Program-made: the position numbers and the translations under genes
In this document: positions 11,712 to 24,903 of the stretch, in pieces
Numbering within the stretch: position 1 is the first letter of the stretch
Layout: each line of letters starts with the position of its first letter
NCBI RefSeq assembly: GCF_000247815.1
Contig: NC_021673.1
Coordinates: forward strand, 45,784,503-45,848,502
Source of the DNA: Ficedula albicollis
Taxonomy: Eukaryota > Chordata > Aves > Passeriformes > Muscicapidae
DNA: 64,000 nucleotides
Reading direction: 5' to 3'
Notes under the pieces: model-generated
What the model was told of the DNA's origin: nothing
Databases searched by the model: none
What the model saw: only the letters and a program-made list of their open reading frames with translations

Positions 11712-14188
11712 CTCCTTCTTGATACAGTAAAATACTTCTATCTTCTGTCAGGAAGCTCTGCAGGCTACAGCTTGAAATCCTACTCTCAGCCTGGGTGGGA
11801 TTAGGTTATGTGCCCATGGGCACAATATCTTTCATTCTTCTTTGTCTGTATTTCCTATTTCCCTTGTCCTTGGGCAGTTAAAAGCAGGACAGCAAGCTTG
11901 ACACCCATGTCACTCACTGGACCCCATCATTGTTTGGAACCAGGAGCTAGGAACCGAAATAAATAGAAGATGTGTTTTGGATTGCACCTGGATAAAAAAG
12001 AAGGGGTTGCCATGGCTAGAGAAAATTACTTAATTCAGTCCATAGAAGTGGAAAACACATTTTTTGAGAGGCTGCAATCAAAATCAAGAGACCGTCCATT
12101 TACAATCCACCTGTTGCTCTTTGTAGAGGCTATTTTTAGTTAGGCTGGATTTTAGGTTGCCTTGCCTGCTGCTTTGAGAGCTTGTGGTTCTCTGCTCATC
12201 AGGACTACATGTAGCTTTTGCATTTCCCTGGTTTCAAACTCTTGGAAAACTGGATGGGGTTCATCATAAGGACTAACTTCGGTTTAACCCTGTCTGCCTG
12301 TCAGCACTACAGCAGAAGTAGAAAATTTTCAGAGACAAGGCATGAAACTGGGCACTTGACTGAAAAGGAGAAAAGGGCCAAAGCCTTAAGAAACAATCTT
12401 GTTTGGTTGCTGTGATTTTGTCTGGATTATCACAGGCAAGGTGAGTATGTAGATAACAAGCAGTGCCTCTGCAAGACACCCAATGCTCTCAGGGCATGTG
12501 AGCTACTGCCAAGGGGCCGTAGGTCTGACTAGTCCAGGCACCATGGGGGAAGCCACTTCCTTAGGGTTGTGATTCTCTTGGGAGCTTAACAGCTGGAAAT
12601 CACAAATATCAATACATACAGGCAGTGTATCTGTAGTGGAAAGTGAGGATGTTTTAGGAAACATGGACATAAGGTAACTCTCAGCTCTCAGAGAGAAATC
12701 AGGGCAGAGACAGAACTGTGTCTCAAGGAGAGATGGACTGATGGCAGTCTGTGGCATGGGCATAGCCAACGCTGGAAAGGGTGTGATAAAAGATGTCTCT
12801 TCAAAAATACACTGAATTTGTGCTGTTACTTTTCCCAACTGTCAGTGAAGGTAAAGGGCAGGAGCTTGTCACTGGAAGAAAACAATTACTTTCAAAGGTA
12901 TTACTCTCTCCCATGAGCTTTTTTGAGGATTGCATCTCAGCATCAGATGGGCTTAGGGCACAGGGTCTGCAGCCCTTTTGTAAAGGTGGCACACTCGGAG
13001 TGTTCTGCAGCCTTTATTTCGTGTTTGCAATAGCAACTGCCAGTGCTACTGTGAAGCCCATAGGAACAGAGTTTATTATTAAGTAATATGCTTGTCCATG
13101 CTAGGGATGTGGTGTGAGACTTCTTGTCTCCTGCACAGACCTGATCTGATTTGCACAGGTGTAGGATCTGCCTGCACAAGCTACAGTACCTGATCATCCT
13201 TTTTAGGTTAAAATGAGCAAGTAGTTTGAGGCAGGCAGAGAGGTGACATGTCATCTTCAGTTTAATTAGGATTTTTCTCAAGTTGTTTGTATGAGTAACT
13301 TTGTATGGAACTTGTATTTGATATAATTTAATGGCATTACCTTCAGTGTAGCTATGCAGGATGAAGCATCCCAGTGCCCAAGGACAGATGCGATGGATCA
13401 GCCCAGAGGCTCATCTCCAACATGTGTGAATACCCCAGAAAGAGTCAGAACTGGAAGCTCTGTATGCAACAGGCTCCCCAGCTCGCTCCCCAGCTCTCTC
13501 CCCACCTCCCATTGATTAATCTGAAGTGCTCAGAACTGTCTACAGAATTTGGCCACAGGCCTCCCACTCATTTTGATAGCTTTGGAATACCTCAAGAACA
13601 GTGCCAAAGATATCTTTTTTAAAAAAAGGAGAACTAATCCTAGTACTGCTGGAGGTGCTGGGGATTTAAAAACGATTTCAAAGCTGAAATGATCAAACAG
13701 CACTAAAACAAATAGCAGATGTGTTATTTGGAAAATGAAAAAGTAAAACCCCCCAAACCCAAACAAAGCTCACAACTCTTCATGATTTTGGAACACGTAA
13801 TTTTTGAACGCCCTGTCTTGGCTGTGCTCTAAATGCCACCAACTGTGACAGAAATTGCTTCTCTAAAAGGCACCAGGCTGAGACTGTCCATTTATTTCCT
13901 GCTGGCTACAGAAAATTTTTCATATGGAAGCTGCGACAGTTTTGATATCCACAAGGTCTCTGTCAGCAATGTATTTCATCCACAAAGTTGTGTTTAATTG
14001 GGTCAGGTAATTAAATTTTAGGAAATTGGGTTAGGCAAAGGTAAAGGCTGGGGTGTAGGGAGCATATGGCTGCTCTGATCCATGCTGTTATCTCAGCAGA
14101 AGCTATATTTTGACCTGACCAATATCCCAGAATTTTTTTCCAACCTTCTCCCCCAAGCCAGGCATGTAATATTGCAAAGAAAACTTAC

Positions 14189-14314
14189 ACCATGAGCAGA
14201 ATTGCAGGTATGATCAGTCCTGGATTTGCCACATAGCTGAAGATCTTGGCAACAAAAAGTGGAAAATCGAGCTCGATGGTCTCTTGAATGACATCATACA
14301 TCCTTTTCTTCCCA
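14189..14314 (-). CDS. TMC2: TMC2 exon 17, last transmembrane helix (first part)
   Basis: A 126-nt exon, residues about 742-784: GKKRMYDVIQETIELDFPL, FVAKIFSYVANPGLIIPAIL and LM(V). The final membrane span begins at NPGLIIPAILLM. Acceptor CTTTCCAG, donor GTAAGT. The intron upstream of this exon contains the 843-nt poly(G) block. Confidence 0.97.
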
Positions 14315-15722
14315 CTGGAAAGACAAATGGCCAGTTAAGGAGTGTAGATATCTTCTGGAGGAACAAAATGCCCCATAGTGTCATGGTGCTAAGAAGCTTG
14401 TTTCACCTCTTAATGAGCATCGGCCTGCTGTTGGCCACCAAGGAGTTTAAAATGCCTTTATTTTAAATTACTATCGGTTCATTCATTCCCTTCCTCTCTC
14501 CCCTCATTGATTATGCAAATAATCTTTGCTAGGCTAACTTGCTCCTGGAGTCAATACATTTAATTCCACACTTGTCTTCTTTATGAGTTGTGACTATTCA
14601 CCCCTCTGAAATAGGTTCCCTACAGACCACATATTTCTGATGAATATCTTGTTAAGTATGGCCTTTTCCTGGTGGAGATGACTTTCCATATGCAAATTCC
14701 CGCTTTCTGGAATAATGAGCCAACTTGAAGAGCTGCTAAGTAATGACAAAAATAGCAAGCTGTGATTATTGCTTAATAGGAGACTCAGTGAAAGAGTAAT
14801 TTCAAACGGGATTGATAAAGCAGATGAGAGTATTCTGTATGAAAGAAGAACAAGTCTGTAAAGGGCTGGATTATGTAATTGACCTTCTTGTCTCCCCAGC
14901 ATCTCTGGGTCTGGGAATTCAACTGCAGGAGTGCTATTCCTCCCATTTAGGCTTGGTGCCTCCCAGGAGCCTGTGGGATTCCCATCAGGAGGGTGCTGGA
15001 CTCTGTCTCGGTGATGAGAGTCAATAAAGAAAACTTGGATAAACAGTATCCCAACCTCATCAACTGCCAGGAGCTCAGGAGAGCCGAGCTTTCAGTGGAG
15101 CTGCCAAGGGTCTGAATCAGGCTGAGCGGCTTTTGAAGGGTTGATTGGGAATTGAAATAGCTCTTTCACATTGCAGATTAGTCATCTCCAAATGATGGTG
15201 TGCATGCAACAAGTCACTTGTCAGATCTTCTGACATTACTCGTTGACACCTGTCCTTGCTATAGAACTGAGGGTATTTTGGTCTCTTGCCTTTCCCCCGA
15301 GTCTTTAGCTTTCTGATGTCATTCTCCATCAGCAAGCAGATAACCTAAAACAGTGCATCTACAAGAACAATTTGTTCCAGGCTGGCTCCTTGCTGAGTCA
15401 GATTCAGCAGGCCCAGGCAGTGGCGTTATTCAATCAAATTAGACTTTATTGGCATGTTAATCCAGTCCACTAAATGCTTTGTGCAGTGCTGATTCTGTCC
15501 TCATTAAAAGAAAAAAAAAATGCCCCACAACATTTATTAAAAAAAACAGGTGCAGCAATTTTTCAGGCTCACGCCTATCTATTTCCTGTTATTTGCTAGG
15601 TAAAGTCAGCATGTAAAATACATCCTTTGGACTCATTTTGCTTCCTCAATGTTCCAAAAATCCTTTAGGATCATCCAGCTGGGTTTTTTGTTGTTTTGTG
15701 GGGGGTTTTTTGTTTGTTTTTT

Positions 15723-16577
<855 letters not shown>

Positions 16578-16878
16578 TTTTTTTTTTTTCCTGGGGGTTG
16601 CACCTTGCTGTCCCACCCTGCTGTTCTCTGGTGCTTTCATCAGTGTGTGTTGGGAAGACACTGGGAATGGTGTAGCAGAGGAGAGCAGCAGACACGAGCA
16701 GGTTCAGTGCTCACAGCTGCCTGTTTACACCCATAGCTGTACACGACCCTTTGCCTCACATTACTAAGGATTTAAACACTTCACCATCTCTGCTGGAGTC
16801 CAGTCCTTCTAACTTAATGAAAATTTTGTTCTAGTGTACCAGAGAACAAAAATACCCTTTTTGGTGTTTTGGTAGTAC

Positions 16879-17118
16879 CTGAAAGGTCCACAGTCAAAGG
16901 AGGGAGGCAGGGACATGATGGTGTAAGCCACAGGCAGGAGGCTGAGGAAGAGGATCAGCAGCACCAGTCCCATGTAAAAATTGTTAGACTTGGATGCTTT
17001 GAAGACTCTTGCGTGGGGGACATTGCTACTCATAACAGCCCAGCACTGAAAATACATGGAGGTTAATAAGCGCAGCACGTTGATACCCACGAGCCCTGGC
17101 GCGTAAAAGGATCCCATC
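16879..17118 (-). CDS. TMC2: TMC2 exon 16, transmembrane helices 7 to 9
   Basis: A 240-nt exon, residues about 662-742: [50 protein letters not shown], then [20 protein letters not shown] and PPSFDCGPF. The hydrophobic [18 protein letters not shown] is a full membrane span. FDCGPFSG joins into exon 17. Acceptor CTTTCCAG, donor GTACTA. Confidence 0.98.
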
Positions 17119-17580
17119 CTGGAAAGGAAAAGAGAAGGACAGGCGCTGTTTGTTGGCAGACTGGAAGGTTTGCTCCTCTCAAGAACAGAAAAGGAGGTGT
17201 TTGTATGCTGACAGGTTTGTTCACAAATGAAGGCTGAGCGGGCTGAGAGGTGCTACCCTGTGCTCCCACAGTAGAAGGCACTACACCCACAGGTTATGGT
17301 AGGGTCCCCCTCACTGAGGACCAGCAAGGCCTCAGACTTCGCAGGGGTTGAAAAGAAAATGTTTCAGTTTGCGACAAAAATTTCTTCAAGATGGCTTGGA
17401 AAATGTTATGTGAACATAACCAGCAGAGAGAGTCCCACTTTTATAGTTAAGCACAGAAAACCAATCAGCCAGAAAAAACAGAAACCAAAGCCCGTCTAGT
17501 TGGCTTGGAAGCTTTCTAACGCCACTCCACTTTAGGTTTTCTAAATAGTCTGAAAAATAAAGAAAAATGAAATATCTTAC

Positions 17581-17648
17581 CAGATCATTCCCTGGTTGAA
17601 AACCAAACCCAAAACGTTCCCGCTAATGTCAAACTCTGCATAGGATGG
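17581..17648 (-). CDS. TMC2: TMC2 exon 15, start of transmembrane helix 7
   Basis: A 68-nt exon, residues 640-662: [20 protein letters not shown] and MI(W). The [13 protein letters not shown] motif is highly conserved among TMC1/2/3. Acceptor CCGTACAG, donor GTAAGA. It leaves two bases of the Trp codon. Confidence 0.97.
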
Positions 17649-19797
17649 CTGTACGGGGAAAGAAAGAAAAGTGTGCTGTTGCTAGACATACCAGCTATTG
17701 TTTTCTGCTGGGTGCATGATGCTTGTTTAAAGCTGGCAAGCAGGGATTCCTGGAAGGGCTCCTGCTGCATGCACACTGCTTGGATGACCTGCAGCAGTGC
17801 AGGGAAAGCAGAACTGGAGCTACTGCCTGTGGGCTGCTGCTACTCTCTTGGCTTCCTGAAATTTGGAAAGATATATCGAGGTGCTTAGAGCTGCTCTGTG
17901 TTTCCCTCTCCCTGCTAATATGACACCAGCTGTGAGCATGGCACAGGACTACATTTAAACTCCAGCTGGTGCCTGGCTATGCCTGGACTTACAGTTCCAC
18001 CCTGGTAAAATATTGAATCCTGAAGCAGTGACAATTATGAGCTGGAAGGCAAATGCTATGCTGGATTATGTCCATGTCCCTGGGTCCAAGCTGCTGAAGA
18101 ACACAAACACAGGGCAAAGGGAGACAAATACTAGGGAATATATGACCTGATGGGTATTAGGTGACATTTTACTATGTGCTAGCTGATGCGTTGCTTCTTA
18201 TAAAGGAGTATTTTAGCTATCTGCTCTGGGTGCTAATGGTGGCAGCCAGAACAGGCTGATCTGATCTAATGACAGTATTTGTTGATTTATAAATTATTAT
18301 TTTGTTAGATTTGCCTATGATGAAACTATTTCTTCTGTATATATCTACTTCTGTGTCCACAAAACTCAAGTGATTTTTGGCAGATGAAACTTTGTGTAAA
18401 GATTTTCATGTTATGTTCTCTTGAAAAAAAACTTTTTTTTTTTTTTTAACTGCAATGCAGAAAATAGACTTCTAAGAAATGGCAAGTGATGCTCTTATAT
18501 TTTTGGAATATCCTATGTGGTATGTCTGTTTTTCATGTCATTTGCATTTACCTAATACTCTCAGCAATTCATAAAATTGAAGTTTAAGATGTTTGTGCTT
18601 TATAATGAAAACTCAAGGGGAGCCTAGTCAGTCTTGCTTAACTGACTGCTCACAGCTTGGGGAAGGGATGGGTGTAAACACTGTTTTCTTTGTTCTTTTG
18701 ATTCTGGTCCATTTCTACTTTAAATCTTTACCTAGAGGTTAATACTGGCCTCTTTTTCACATGAAAACAAAGACAGCTATCAGTGTCTGCTGTCCTCTGC
18801 CTTGAGTATTCCTATGTGAGAAGGCTGGATTAAACAAGAATCTTATTCATTATCTGCATTAGAAAACCACATACAAAATTGTGCTGGTGTCCCTGGCTAG
18901 GCTGGGTTAGATGGCTGTCAGCAGACCATCTTTGCACAAGCAATGGATGTCATTTCATGCTGCTTGGCTGCTGGAAGGACCTCCCTAGCCTACCCAGGGA
19001 AATGTCCTCTGTCCCCCTCGGAAGAAACACAAAGAGCAGCAAAATGTCTGTTGTGCCCCGCCTGCTCCTCCTTGACCTAATCACTCCTTTTTGCTCTTCT
19101 CCAGACTTCTCCTGGGAACTCTCCCAACATGACAGCTAGGCTGATCTGCTCATAATCTTGCAAAGGTGTTTTCATCTCTGTCGGAATCCATTGGGTTTTG
19201 TTTCCTCTCATGGGAATCAATGGACTTCCTTCCATCCCTCCAATATTTTGTTTCATGTTTTGTGCAGCTCCAGTATGCTTTGGTAATGGAGCCTTTAGGA
19301 ATACCAATGAGCCCAGAGATGTTGTGTGTGACACACACACAAGACAGGGGAAGGAAATGCTCCTTGTTCCACTGCAGTAGAAGAAACTCCAGCTTCCAGC
19401 AGTGATCAGAAGAGGCTACTGTGAGAAGAGCAGGCTCCTGCCTGCAGGGTGGGCAATGAACAGGAAGGTCTGGGGATCTGAAAAGGGATTGAGACAGGCC
19501 CAAGGTTTTGGGGTTATAACAACTGAATGAACACCAGATTATTTATTTTTTAAGATAGCTTCATGTTTTAAAGGTCTCAGATAGGAAGGAGAACCGCATT
19601 TTTCTAAAGTTCTTAGTCAGATGGAGCTGATTGACCCAGAAAAGTTATGTATAGGCTGTGTACACCGATTGTATTATCAGGCAAGACCAGACAACCACTG
19701 GAATAATTCAAATTCATTTGTAGTGTGTGGCCAAATGTCCCTAAATTAATTTTATCTTCTTGGCTGTAAGATACTGACTCGGCTATAAGATACTTAC

Positions 19798-19926
19798 AAA
19801 TCCAGCCTCTAGGTCCCAGCACCAACAGTAATTCACAAATCTGACAAAGCAAGCTCGGATGAAATCTCCCACCAGAATTGTTATGTAGGTCACCAGGATA
19901 TCAGACACAGTGAGCCTCACGAACTC
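19798..19926 (-). CDS. TMC2: TMC2 exon 14, signature (second half) and transmembrane helix 6
   Basis: A 129-nt phase-0 exon, residues 597-639: [40 protein letters not shown] and AGF. TM6 lines the proposed pore; the Asp of VGDF aligns, as far as I recall, with TMC1 Asp572, altered in dominant deafness, and is present here. Acceptor AATTGCAG, donor GTAAGT. Confidence 0.98.
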
Positions 19927-20460
19927 CTGCAATTTAAAAAAAGGAAAAAAACCCACATTAACTCCTATAATTTCAGTAGCGCATTCAGGACTGTATTTTT
20001 TATTTAGCCATTTGTCTTTATATGACTGTAATCTTCAGAAAAGCATGCCATGAGCAAACTCCCTGCCTGTTTTCAAACACTGTGCAGTGCCTAAGCTTTA
20101 CCTCTGTGCTTGGGAACTACGAGCTCTGTTATAACTGCTAGACCTGATAGCTGCTGTTGGCATTATTGACTGCACTGCATGGTGTGGCTGCACCAGAAAG
20201 TGGGAGCAGAATGCTAATGCTGCAGTGATGCTGGTGTAAAATATACATATGCCCTCAGTTGTTTTGATTTGGCATAGCTCTGGTATGGCTCAGCTATGTA
20301 ACTTTTACAAGAACTCCTAAGAAAATTGTTCAGCTGTAAACGAGCTGTGTGTAAGTGTAGAGAAAGGAGATAGGAAGACAAGACAGATAAAATTGCAGGC
20401 AAAAGGAAGACTCATGGGGTGGAAATAACTGGTGGCCCAAGGGTTCAAAAAGAAAGACAC

Positions 20461-20636
20461 AAGAAAAATTTTTAAAGTATGAGGGGGGAAAAAACAAAGA
20501 TCTGCTGAATGACAGCTCAGCTGCACCAAGGGTCAGCTCCTTCTGTTTACAAGAAAAATTTTTAAAGTATGAGGGGGGAAAAAACAAAGATCTGCTGAAT
20601 GACAGCTCAGCTGCACCAAGGGTCAGCTCCTTCTGT
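20461..20636. repeat. Two-copy tandem duplication, 90-bp unit
   Basis: Copy one starts at 20461 (AAGAAAAATTTTTAAAGTAT) and copy two at 20551. They are essentially identical until 20636. A different duplication begins immediately after. Confidence 0.95.
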
Positions 20637-20637
20637 G

Positions 20638-20800
20638 GGGTGACAGTGGCTGCTCTTTTCCCACATGACTGAGAAAAACTTGGCTTTTGAAGATGCCTTG
20701 ACTGTGCACAGGAATGCCAGGGTGACAGTGGCTGTTCTTTTCCCACATGACTGAGAACAACTTGGCTTTTGAAGATGCCTTGACTGTGCACAGGAATGCA
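20638..20800. repeat. Two-copy tandem duplication, 82-bp unit
   Basis: Copies at about 20638-20719 and 20720-20800, with TGACAGTGGCTG at 20641 and 20723. A few substitutions separate them. It abuts the unrelated 90-bp duplication at 20461. Confidence 0.95.
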
Positions 20801-21459
20801 TAGCCTTGTAGTTTGGCAAGCCCTAACTATCTCTGTCAGCCAGTAAACAACTGCTTTTACTTTCTAAGTTGTGCGTAGCCTGGCTGAAGATCTTCTTGGT
20901 GCAAGGTAAGTGTTGCAGGGTGGATTTGAGTGGTGGAACTCTGAGGATCTGAAGGCCACTCTGCCTGCCTTTCAAGGGGGGTACTTTTGCCTAATTCTGC
21001 TTTCACCCCATGGCCTCATGCTGTATTATGGACTGGGACATGTCAGGAGTTCCCTTGAGGCATGTCCTCTGGTTGGGTTTTACGCCTGCACCAAAGCCTC
21101 TCTGGAACAAGTGAAACAATAAATGGAGAAGAGAGGTTTGCTTCAAAGGCACAGTCATGATCTGAACAAGAATATGGTGCAGGTGTGGCTGCAGACTGCC
21201 TGGCCTTTCGTGCTCCTCACAGGCAGTGCCTCAGAGCTGTGCATGCCCTGGCTGCTCCCAGCTGAGGATTTCGCCACCATGGCTTGAGAACCATGGCTAA
21301 GGGCTTGTATTGCTTTGGTGATGCCGCATGAGAGTGACGGAAAGAGCTGCTGTTTGTGAAGAAAACTTCAAGCCTGGAAATGTTAAAGATATCAAGAGGA
21401 AAACAAAAATGGACCATCCCAAACGACAACAGAGATTGGCTACATAATGAATTTCTTAC

Positions 21460-21612
21460 AATGCCAACAGTTGTCTCCCAGCAGGGTCCCCTGGGCACGT
21501 CTGCAGGGTCAAGGGGAGGTGGGGTGACAGTGCTGTCATTTCCTGCAGACGAGTTGTGGTGACCAAGCAGTGTCCAGTGTGTGATGTTTTTTACCACATC
21601 CTCTTCTGCCAG
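21460..21612 (-). CDS. TMC2: TMC2 exon 13, glycosylated loop and TMC signature (first half)
   Basis: A 153-nt phase-0 exon, residues 546-596: LAEEDVVKNITHWTLLGHHN, SSAGNDSTVTPPPLDPADVP and RGPCWETTVGI. Three N-glycosylation sequons (NIT, NSS, NDS) lie in the extracellular TM5-TM6 loop. CWETTVGI plus EF from exon 14 forms the TMC-family signature CWETxVGxE. Acceptor TTTATTGCAG, donor GTAAGA. Confidence 0.98.
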
Positions 21613-22412
21613 CTGCAATAAAGAGACCCACCCCCACCCCCCCCCAAACAAAACCATCAGAAAATAGAAAACAGGGAGGTGTTTGAAGAAATCCAAGGCA
21701 TTCAATTGCTCCCTCCTCCTTACCAGCTACCACCCCTTGTATAAACATCTGTCCACAACGGAGTTACAGTGCTGGCAATAGCCCTCTTCCAGGAGCAGGG
21801 GAGTAGCATCTAAAGGTGTGTCAAGGCTCCATGAGTTTTTGGGGAACAAACAACCTGCTCCCTGCACATGGAAGTGTCAGACCTCCTTCAAGACTCCTGT
21901 ATGCAGACATGACCTTCAGCCAGTCCTCCTCCTTTGCATTGTTCATAGTTTTTCAGGGCAGAGCAAACGGCCACGATTCCTCTAATTCTTCTCAGTTTAA
22001 AACAGAGTAATTTTTTTCTGTGGATAAGTTAGACATTTATCCTTTCCTGCAGTTATCTGCCCACAACACACTACCAGGATAATGTTAAAAAGGGGAGGCA
22101 GGGGAAAAGGATTATAAACTGTATCCTCAGGGTCTGCAGTAATAGAAATTGCACACAGTCAGATGGAGAAAAAAATAGAATTATCCTAACATGCTGTGAT
22201 TACTGCAACACAAAAACTACACTCTTGTCAGGGCTGTAAAGAGAAGCCAGAGACTCTGTTTGGTGAGTCTCCCTGGGGCACTGCTCAGGAGGATTGGGGA
22301 CAGAGCAAGCACCTGCTCCAGAAGGGGACCCTGCTGGCTGTGGGGACAGGCTGTGCTCATCCTCAACTCTGGGAAATGCTATTTGATTGTGGCTTTTTGC
22401 CTCAGCTCTTAC

Positions 22413-22592
22413 TTTTTCGTTGACATCATCCATCAAGGCCAGCAGAAAGGTGTAGAGGTTGCCCAGGAAGAGCGCAAAGATCCGCCCCAGCTGCCACTTC
22501 AGCCCAATGCGGGGATGGTAATTTTCTAGTGCAGCGATGGTTTCAAACAGCGGAGGGCAAAACATGCCCAGCAAGGACATCACAATTTCAAC
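22413..22592 (-). CDS. TMC2: TMC2 exon 12, transmembrane helices 4 and 5
   Basis: A 180-nt phase-0 exon, residues 486-545: [20 protein letters not shown] (TM4), [13 protein letters not shown], and [20 protein letters not shown] (TM5), then DDVNEK. TM4 is one of the pore-lining helices of the TMC1 model; the Met in LLGMFCP is, I believe, the position of TMC1 deafness substitution M412K (mouse) and is intact here. Acceptor CATGTGGCAG, donor GTAAGA. Confidence 0.98.
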
Positions 22593-23959
22593 CTGCCACA
22601 TGAGGAAAACGAGATAACTGCTAATAGTAACAACAGTGACTATCTTACTGTGAGCAGAGTGGGAGCTGCCCACAACTAGTTAGGTATTTCTGAAGGATTT
22701 ATAAAGGGGAGGGAGTCAAAGCAAACTCAGCTCGTGACTTTGCTTGGGGTGCAGGCAGCACAGTGTCAGACTTCAGGGCCAGGTTGCACGACTTGCTCTT
22801 GCAGGAGCACTTTTGCTCTTATCTCAAAGGGATGAGCTCCAAAGAATTTGCTCCCTGTCAGTCCAGACTCATGAATATTTAGGTTCCTCAAGTACCTTGC
22901 AGTACTGCTTGCATCAGCTCCAAGGTTCTTATTTTAGTTTCAGAGGAAGCGCAAGATTTGGCTTGTGTGCATAAAGATAATTAGTCAATGCTAATGTTTA
23001 TTTTCCACATTCAGCACCATTGCTTTTGCAGGAGGCATTTACAGACTTGAACGGAAGCACATCAAGATCTCCATTTCGCAGCTCAAGAAAATATGTCTCA
23101 GTGGTATCTTTGTTCCTCTTTATCATGCCAGATACTAGGTTGTACTGTGGTCAATGAGGTCACTGGCCAGTCAAGGTTAGCTCAGGCACAACTTACAGGC
23201 TTTAAGTTTTTTCATTGCTCTAAAGGCCCATGGCCTGTATCTGTACAGGTGCAGGCAGTCTCTGACTCCTCTCTCTGCTTTTCTTTCCAGGAGAAGTAAC
23301 ACTACCCAGCAATGTATTTATTCAGAGCTCACACTATCATCATGAAAAGGTGACATTAGACATTAAACCTTTTTTTTAATAAGATTTTTTTTTCTTTGGG
23401 AAAAATCTGTAGTGATGAATCAAAGCATTTTGTAAGCAAGTGCTATCTTTCTAAAGTTTTCTGCAGGAATTTTGAAAATGCATAGTTTCGAATTTAACTT
23501 GGCTTTGATATATAAATACATGATAATGCAGTAAGCATTGAAATTAAACCTTTCCATAGGTTGAAATATTTTTTGCTGTATATGAAGAGCTTAAAAATTT
23601 GAATTTTTCATTCCAAAATCAGAGACAGAAAGACTTTGACAATTGAATTTTTTTTGCAGGTTCTAAAATTTTATTCCCTTTATTCAAGGTGGATGACAAA
23701 GATTTGATTTTAGAATTATGTCTGATTATGGACATTTCTAATACCCAGAGAGCTTTCTAGTACAACAGAGTTTGTAAGTGTTGTAATTCAACCTGATTCT
23801 TAACATGGTTATCAGTGTTGAAAGTGCTGAAAAGCCATTGACTTTTCTAGTGATTTATTATAAGAGCATTTTCCCTTCTCTGCAGGAGGTGTTAATTTGC
23901 CCTGGGAACTTTCAGTGAGATCAATGTGCAGCTACAAAAAGTGCAAAGGTACTGAAGGG

Positions 23960-24130
23960 AACTCCTGGGCCCTGCTAGGAAATCCCCCTGCCTTGGATGC
24001 TGCCCTCAACCTGTGGCAATTAATTTTCTGATGTCCAAAGCAAAGAACTCCTGGGCCCTGGTAGGAAATCCCCCTGCCTTGGATGCTGTCCTCAACATGT
24101 GGCAATTAATTTTCTGATGTCCAAAGCAAA
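23960..24130. repeat. Two-copy tandem duplication, 86-bp unit
   Basis: AACTCCTGGGCCCTG starts at 23960 and again at 24046; the copies differ at about three positions. The second copy ends 37 nt from the donor of TMC2 exon 11. Confidence 0.95.
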
Positions 24131-24167
24131 TTATCCCAGCAGAAGACTGAAAGCAAAATTTCCTTAC

Positions 24168-24356
24168 CTCGTTTCTTTCATACCACCCAACATTTTGCAT
24201 TTTAGAAAACGTCTGGGAGCGTTTCACCACAAAATAAATGAGGTAGCCACTCCCACACAAGCAGCATATGATGAGGACATTGGCCAAAACCCGCAGGAAC
24301 CTCCTCAGGTGGATATTCTCATCCTTGTTGCTTTCTTGCTCATCTACAATAGACTC
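24168..24356 (-). CDS. TMC2: TMC2 exon 11, transmembrane helix 3
   Basis: A 189-nt phase-0 exon, residues 423-485. ESIVDEQESNKDENIHL is diagnostic for TMC2 over TMC1. It continues with FLRVLANVLIICCLCGSGYL (TM3) and SKMQNVGWYERNE. The family has Thr or Ile where this sequence has the second Arg of HLRRFLRV, a small difference I would confirm. Acceptor TTTTTTCAG, donor GTAAGG. A two-copy 86-bp tandem duplication lies 37 nt beyond the donor. Confidence 0.98.
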
Positions 24357-24755
24357 CTGAAAAAAACAGGGATGCTGTTGGATATTGGAGTGGATATCTT
24401 GCACCACCAAGCATAAGGTGACATTATGAAATGCTATCTTCTGCTATTCTGGCTCTATCCAGCTTGGTAGTTTTGGTTAAATTCAAACTAAACTTCACAG
24501 AGGCATCATGGTTTAACTGAAAGATATAAAATGGCAAAGAGCCTGACATATCCCAGGGGAACTGCACTCTAAATTAATACAAATTCTTTTAAAAATGGAA
24601 AGCAGGGAATTAGGGGTATCTGGAGCTGCCATGGATCAGCACCATGCCCTGTTCATATGGAGAGATGCTGAGTAGGTGTCCAGATTTCCCCTTACATCTC
24701 TGCCATTGGTATGTGCTGGGAGTGACCCCAGGAGCAGGCAGATGTTTAGGTTTAC

Positions 24756-24903
24756 CTTGAAGCTGGTGGTGATGGATGCAAACTTGTTGTCTGCTGTCTC
24801 TGGGTTGCCGATGAGGTAGTCCCAGCTGGTGAACATTTTCCAGCTGAAAATGAAGTTGTCATCATCCCCATCTGTCGTGCTTTCGTTGGCATTGCGTGCC
24901 ATC
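24756..24903 (-). CDS. TMC2: TMC2 exon 10, TM2-TM3 cytosolic loop
   Basis: A 148-nt exon, residues about 373-422. It begins [16 protein letters not shown], the TMC2-specific variable part, then runs [18 protein letters not shown] and ASITTSFK, conserved across TMC1/2. Acceptor TTATGCAG, donor GTAAAC. Confidence 0.97.
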
